A DNA stretch of 7,565 nucleotides, taken from assembly GCA_964250215.1 (NCBI GenBank), contig CAXUEX010000136.1, positions 1-7,565 on the forward strand. Direction: 5' to 3'. The position numbers and the translations under genes are program-made. This document shows, piece after piece, positions 5,840-7,565 of the stretch; within the stretch, counting starts at the first letter, position 1; each line of letters begins with the position of its first letter. Below the pieces are notes generated by a model that was not told where the DNA came from, made no database searches, and was given only the letters and a program-made list of their open reading frames with translations. Source of the stretch: DAIDJM01 sp964250215 (GTDB lineage Bacteria > Pseudomonadota > Alphaproteobacteria > Acetobacterales > Acetobacteraceae).

Positions 5840-6334
5840 TCACGCTGGCGATCTCTGGTGCACGACGCAGACGAGCGTGAAGAGGCGGCGCGCGGTTTCG
5901 AAATCGATATCGACGCGGCCGGCGAGGCGCTGCACCATGAGTTCGGCGCCTTCATTGTGCAGGCCGCGGCGGCCCATGTCGATGGCCTGGATGCTGGCTT
6001 CGCGGCCTTCCTGGACGGCGTGGGCGTAGCTTTCGACGAGCAATTGGTAATCCTTGAGCAGCCGGCGGAATGGGCCGAGCGCCAGGCCGAGAGCGAGCAG
6101 CGGCGCATCCTGGGCATCGCGGACATCGAAGATCAGGCGCCCTTCGACGATGGCGAGGTGCAGCACGAAGGGTCCGGTGCGGCCATTCGGCACGAAGCGA
6201 TTGGCGACGGCAAGGTCGCGCACCGCCTGGGCGCGGTCGGCCTCCTGCAACGGCGAGAGCGTGCCGGGGGCCTCGCCCTGGAGCACGATGCGGAGCAGCG
6301 AACGCACCGGCTCGGCGACCGCGGCTTCAGGCAT
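5840..6334 (-). CDS. UPF0262 family protein, 164 aa
   Basis: The protein matches the alphaproteobacterial UPF0262 family through its full length. It shows VLHLAIVEGRLIFDVRD (57-73), LGPFRRLLKDY..L..ESY (86-103), the signature AIDMGRRGLHNEGAE (117-131) and the end block DFETARRLFTLVCVVH. The biochemical role of the family is not known to me. It has no signal peptide or membrane segment and is presumably cytosolic. Its ATG at 6334 overlaps the last bases of the DUF983 gene by eight bases (ATGCCTGA), and there is no Shine-Dalgarno site, so translation is probably coupled. In many alphaproteobacteria the family sits, as I recall, next to hisD and infA. Here it lies between a DUF983 gene and mtnA instead. 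Confidence 0.95.
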   Translation of the reverse strand: MPEAAVAEPVRSLLRIVLQGEAPGTLSPLQEADRAQAVRDLAVANRFVPNGRTGPFVLHLAIVEGRLIFDVRDAQDAPLLALGLALGPFRRLLKDYQLLVESYAHAVQEGREASIQAIDMGRRGLHNEGAELMVQRLAGRVDIDFETARRLFTLVCVVHQRSPA

Positions 6335-6764
6335 GCGGCGGCGCGCCGGCGATGCCGAGCCGCAGCATCAGGCCGAGCGTGGCGCCTTTGACAGGCCGGA
6401 GCAGCCCGAGTGCAAGCGCGGCGGTGAGCGGCAGCAGCAGCGCGGCTTCGGCGGCCAAGCCGATATCGGTGAGGCGTTCGAGCAGCAGCTGAGTGCCGAC
6501 GACGAGATGGCCGACGAGGAAGACGACGAAATAGGGCGGTGCGTCGTCGGCGCGGATTTCGCCGAGCGGGGCAGCGCAGACCGGACAAGCGGGGCGGATG
6601 CGGAGCCAGCCGGCGAACAGACGGGCGTGGCCGCAGGCGGGGCAGCGGTTCGTGGCGCCGCGGCAGAGGGCGCGGAACAGCGGCGGCTGGTGCCAGGTTG
6701 GGCGCGGCGCCCGTGGTTCGGGCATCCAGCGCTGGGGGAGGCAGTCGGGCATGGGATTGTGCAT
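6327..6764 (-). CDS. DUF983 family zinc-ribbon membrane protein, about 145 aa
   Basis: The protein has the typical DUF983 plan: an N-terminal zinc-ribbon-like pair CPACG (41-45) and CPVC (60-63), a short linker (APLGEIRADDAPPYF), then two hydrophobic helices at about 78-98 and 103-127. It ends with the family-typical LRPVKGATLGLMLR. It should be a small inner-membrane protein with a cytosolic metal-binding head. The family function is not established. The start is not certain: ATG 6764, 6752 or 6725 are all in frame and none has a good ribosome site. I give the longest ATG reading that avoids the upstream low-homology extension. It is the first gene of the minus-strand series and overlaps the UPF0262 gene by eight bases. 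Confidence 0.88.
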   Translation of the reverse strand: MHNPMPDCLPQRWMPEPRAPRPTWHQPPLFRALCRGATNRCPACGHARLFAGWLRIRPACPVCAAPLGEIRADDAPPYFVVFLVGHLVVGTQLLLERLTDIGLAAEAALLLPLTAALALGLLRPVKGATLGLMLRLGIAGAPPHA

Positions 6765-6771
6765 AGCACAA
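6757..6771. promoter_or_regulatory. Perfect 15-base dyad at the head of the minus-strand series
   Basis: TTGTGC-ATA-GCACAA is a perfect 6+3+6 inverted repeat overlapping the candidate ATG 6764 of the DUF983 gene and lying just upstream of its alternative ATG 6752. It sits in the divergent gap between the two transcription directions. This could be an operator for a dimeric regulator or a small RNA hairpin over the start. No regulator gene is visible nearby. Confidence 0.3.
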
Positions 6772-6891
6772 CTGGCGCAGGGGTGGAGGCAAGGTCGGAG
6801 CAACGCGCCGGCCGGCCAGCGCGAGGCGGCACAGACCTCGGCGAAGCACACGCGGGTTGCGATGCGCATACGTTGCGGGACATGGTGAACC
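6765..6891. other. Divergent intergenic region
   Basis: About 127 bases separate the divergent DUF983 and small plus-strand genes, so promoters for both directions are expected here or just beyond. I could not find a convincing -35/-10 pair for either direction. The stretch around 6812-6825 is GC-palindromic (CGCCGGCCGGCC), which in this base composition means little. Confidence 0.4.
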
Positions 6892-7140
6892 GTGCGCAGC
6901 AACGGAGGCTTTGATGCGGTGGAGCGGGGCGGCGCGGCGGCGGTGCATCCGATGCCTGGGGGACGCGCGGGTTACGGGATGCCGGCGATCGCGGCTGTTC
7001 CGGAGAACGAACTGAAACATCCCGCGCTGTCGCTGGCGCATCGCGGCGAGGATTTGAGGCGGGCGCGGGACATCCCGCCGAAGGAGCTTTGCAGCTTGCG
7101 GTGGAAGATGGTGCCGGCGCATTTTCCGACCGACCGGTGA
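6892..7140 (+). CDS. Probable small protein of unknown function, coupled to aroE (82 aa or shorter)
   Basis: An open frame from GTG 6892 ends in a TGA at 7138-7140 that shares its last base with the aroE ATG (TGATG), an arrangement typical of coupled genes. About 80 percent of its codons end in G or C, and its composition is natural for a protein, especially the C-terminal half (AVPENELKHPALSLAHRGEDL, KELCSLRWKMVPAHFPTDR). The start is unclear. GGAGG at 6904-6908 would serve GTG 6919 (73 aa) better than GTG 6892. The same site stands five bases from an out-of-frame ATG at 6914, which reads only 33 codons. I recognise no domain. It is not Maf, which often precedes aroE. It may also be non-coding leader. 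Confidence 0.45.
   Translation: MRSNGGFDAVERGGAAAVHPMPGGRAGYGMPAIAAVPENELKHPALSLAHRGEDLRRARDIPPKELCSLRWKMVPAHFPTDR
6904..6908 (+). promoter_or_regulatory. Shine-Dalgarno sequence GGAGG
   Basis: A canonical GGAGG is followed by ATG 6914 (5-base spacing, 33-codon frame) and GTG 6919 (10-base spacing, frame of the small gene that ends on aroE). It supports translation beginning here, but does not settle which start is used. Confidence 0.5.
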
Positions 7141-7565
7141 TGCGATTCAGCGAGCGGTTTCTCACCGGCAACGCCCGGCTCGCCGGGGTGATCGGCTGGC
7201 CGGTGGCGCATTCGCGCTCGCCGCTTCTGCACGGGGTTTGGTTGCGGCGTTATGCAATCGATGGCGCCTACGTGCCGATGGCGGTGGCGCCCGCGCATTT
7301 GGCGGAGGCTTTGCGGGGGTTGCGCGCGGCGGGGTTCCGGGGCGCGAACGTGACGCTTCCGCATAAGGAAGCGGTGCTGGCGCTGTGCGACCGGTTGGAG
7401 GCGAGTGCGATCCGGGCCGGGGCGGCGAACACCCTGGTGTTTGGGCCGGAGGGCATTATCGGCAGCAACACGGATGGCGCGGGGTTTCTTGCCAATCTGG
7501 CAGCGCATGGCGTCGCGGCGCATGGGCCGGCGCTGCTGATGGGGGCGGGCGGCGCGGCGCGGGCG
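7140..7565 (+). CDS. aroE: Shikimate dehydrogenase, N-terminal 142 residues (3' end outside window)
   Basis: AroE reduces 3-dehydroshikimate to shikimate with NADPH in the cytosolic shikimate pathway to aromatic amino acids. The visible part shows the substrate-binding GWPVAHSRSPLLHG (19-32, Ser25 and Ser27), the NVTLPHK motif with catalytic Lys76, AANTL with Asn97, the SNTDGAGF block with Asp112, and the start of the Rossmann nucleotide-binding loop GAGGAARA (135-142). ATG 7140 is chosen because MRFSERFLTGNARLAGVIG is the expected N-terminus. It overlaps the previous stop by one base and has no Shine-Dalgarno site, so reinitiation is likely. The frame remains open upstream of this ATG, but that extension has no family resemblance. 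The gene is cut by the window end. Confidence 0.96.
   Translation, partial: MRFSERFLTGNARLAGVIGWPVAHSRSPLLHGVWLRRYAIDGAYVPMAVAPAHLAEALRGLRAAGFRGANVTLPHKEAVLALCDRLEASAIRAGAANTLVFGPEGIIGSNTDGAGFLANLAAHGVAAHGPALLMGAGGAARA

Noticed and set aside
4498..5880. Long plus-strand open frame (460 codons) opposite mtnA and the kinase gene
   Set aside because: It lies antisense to mtnA, whose catalytic motifs are complete. The product is Gly/Ala/Arg-rich with no family features, as expected for the complement of GC-rich codons.
1..7565. tRNA, rRNA, CRISPR array, insertion sequence or phage genes
   Set aside because: No repeated spacer pattern, transposase motif, terminal inverted repeats or tRNA-like cloverleaf was seen on reading both strands.

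Overview
The window looks like chromosomal DNA of a high-GC alphaproteobacterium, most plausibly in the Rhodospirillales/Acetobacteraceae. The support is very strong G/C bias at third codon positions, a UPF0262 protein (a family I know essentially from Alphaproteobacteria), a DUF983 zinc-ribbon membrane protein and an AroE of matching style. The exact lineage is inference. I see no tRNA, rRNA, CRISPR, transposase or phage gene.

Layout. At 2-190 (+) is the tail of a small exported Ala/Pro-rich protein with a His-rich end. It converges on an unrecognised secreted 188-aa protein at 258-824 (-), and the two share one hairpin terminator at about 202-234. The secreted gene has its own candidate sigma-70-type promoter at 872-900 (-). 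Everything from 920 to about 6764 is one seven-gene minus-strand run with short gaps or overlaps. In transcription order it holds: a DUF983 protein, a UPF0262 protein, mtnA (methylthioribose-1-phosphate isomerase), a soluble histidine kinase, a double-domain KaiC-like ATPase, a stand-alone receiver, and an uncharacterised membrane-associated protein (probably DUF6635). Divergently at 6892-7140 (+) is a probable small unknown gene whose stop overlaps the start of aroE (7140 to the window end, truncated).

How the genes work together. The first three minus-strand genes look like housekeeping functions: a small zinc-ribbon membrane protein, a conserved alphaproteobacterial protein, and a step of 5'-methylthioadenosine salvage. 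The last four form a compact signalling module. The kinase has H, N, G1, F and G2 boxes but no sensory domain. The KaiC-like ATPase has two P-loops, but its first domain lacks the catalytic Glu pair of cyanobacterial KaiC. The receiver keeps its phosphoacceptor Asp but has Cys at the usual Ser/Thr switch position. The last gene encodes a candidate membrane-associated effector. No KaiA or KaiB is present, so this is not an ordinary clock operon. It is the most interesting object here. A large imperfect hairpin with competing alternative pairings lies in the 3' end of the KaiC-like gene, just before the receiver gene.
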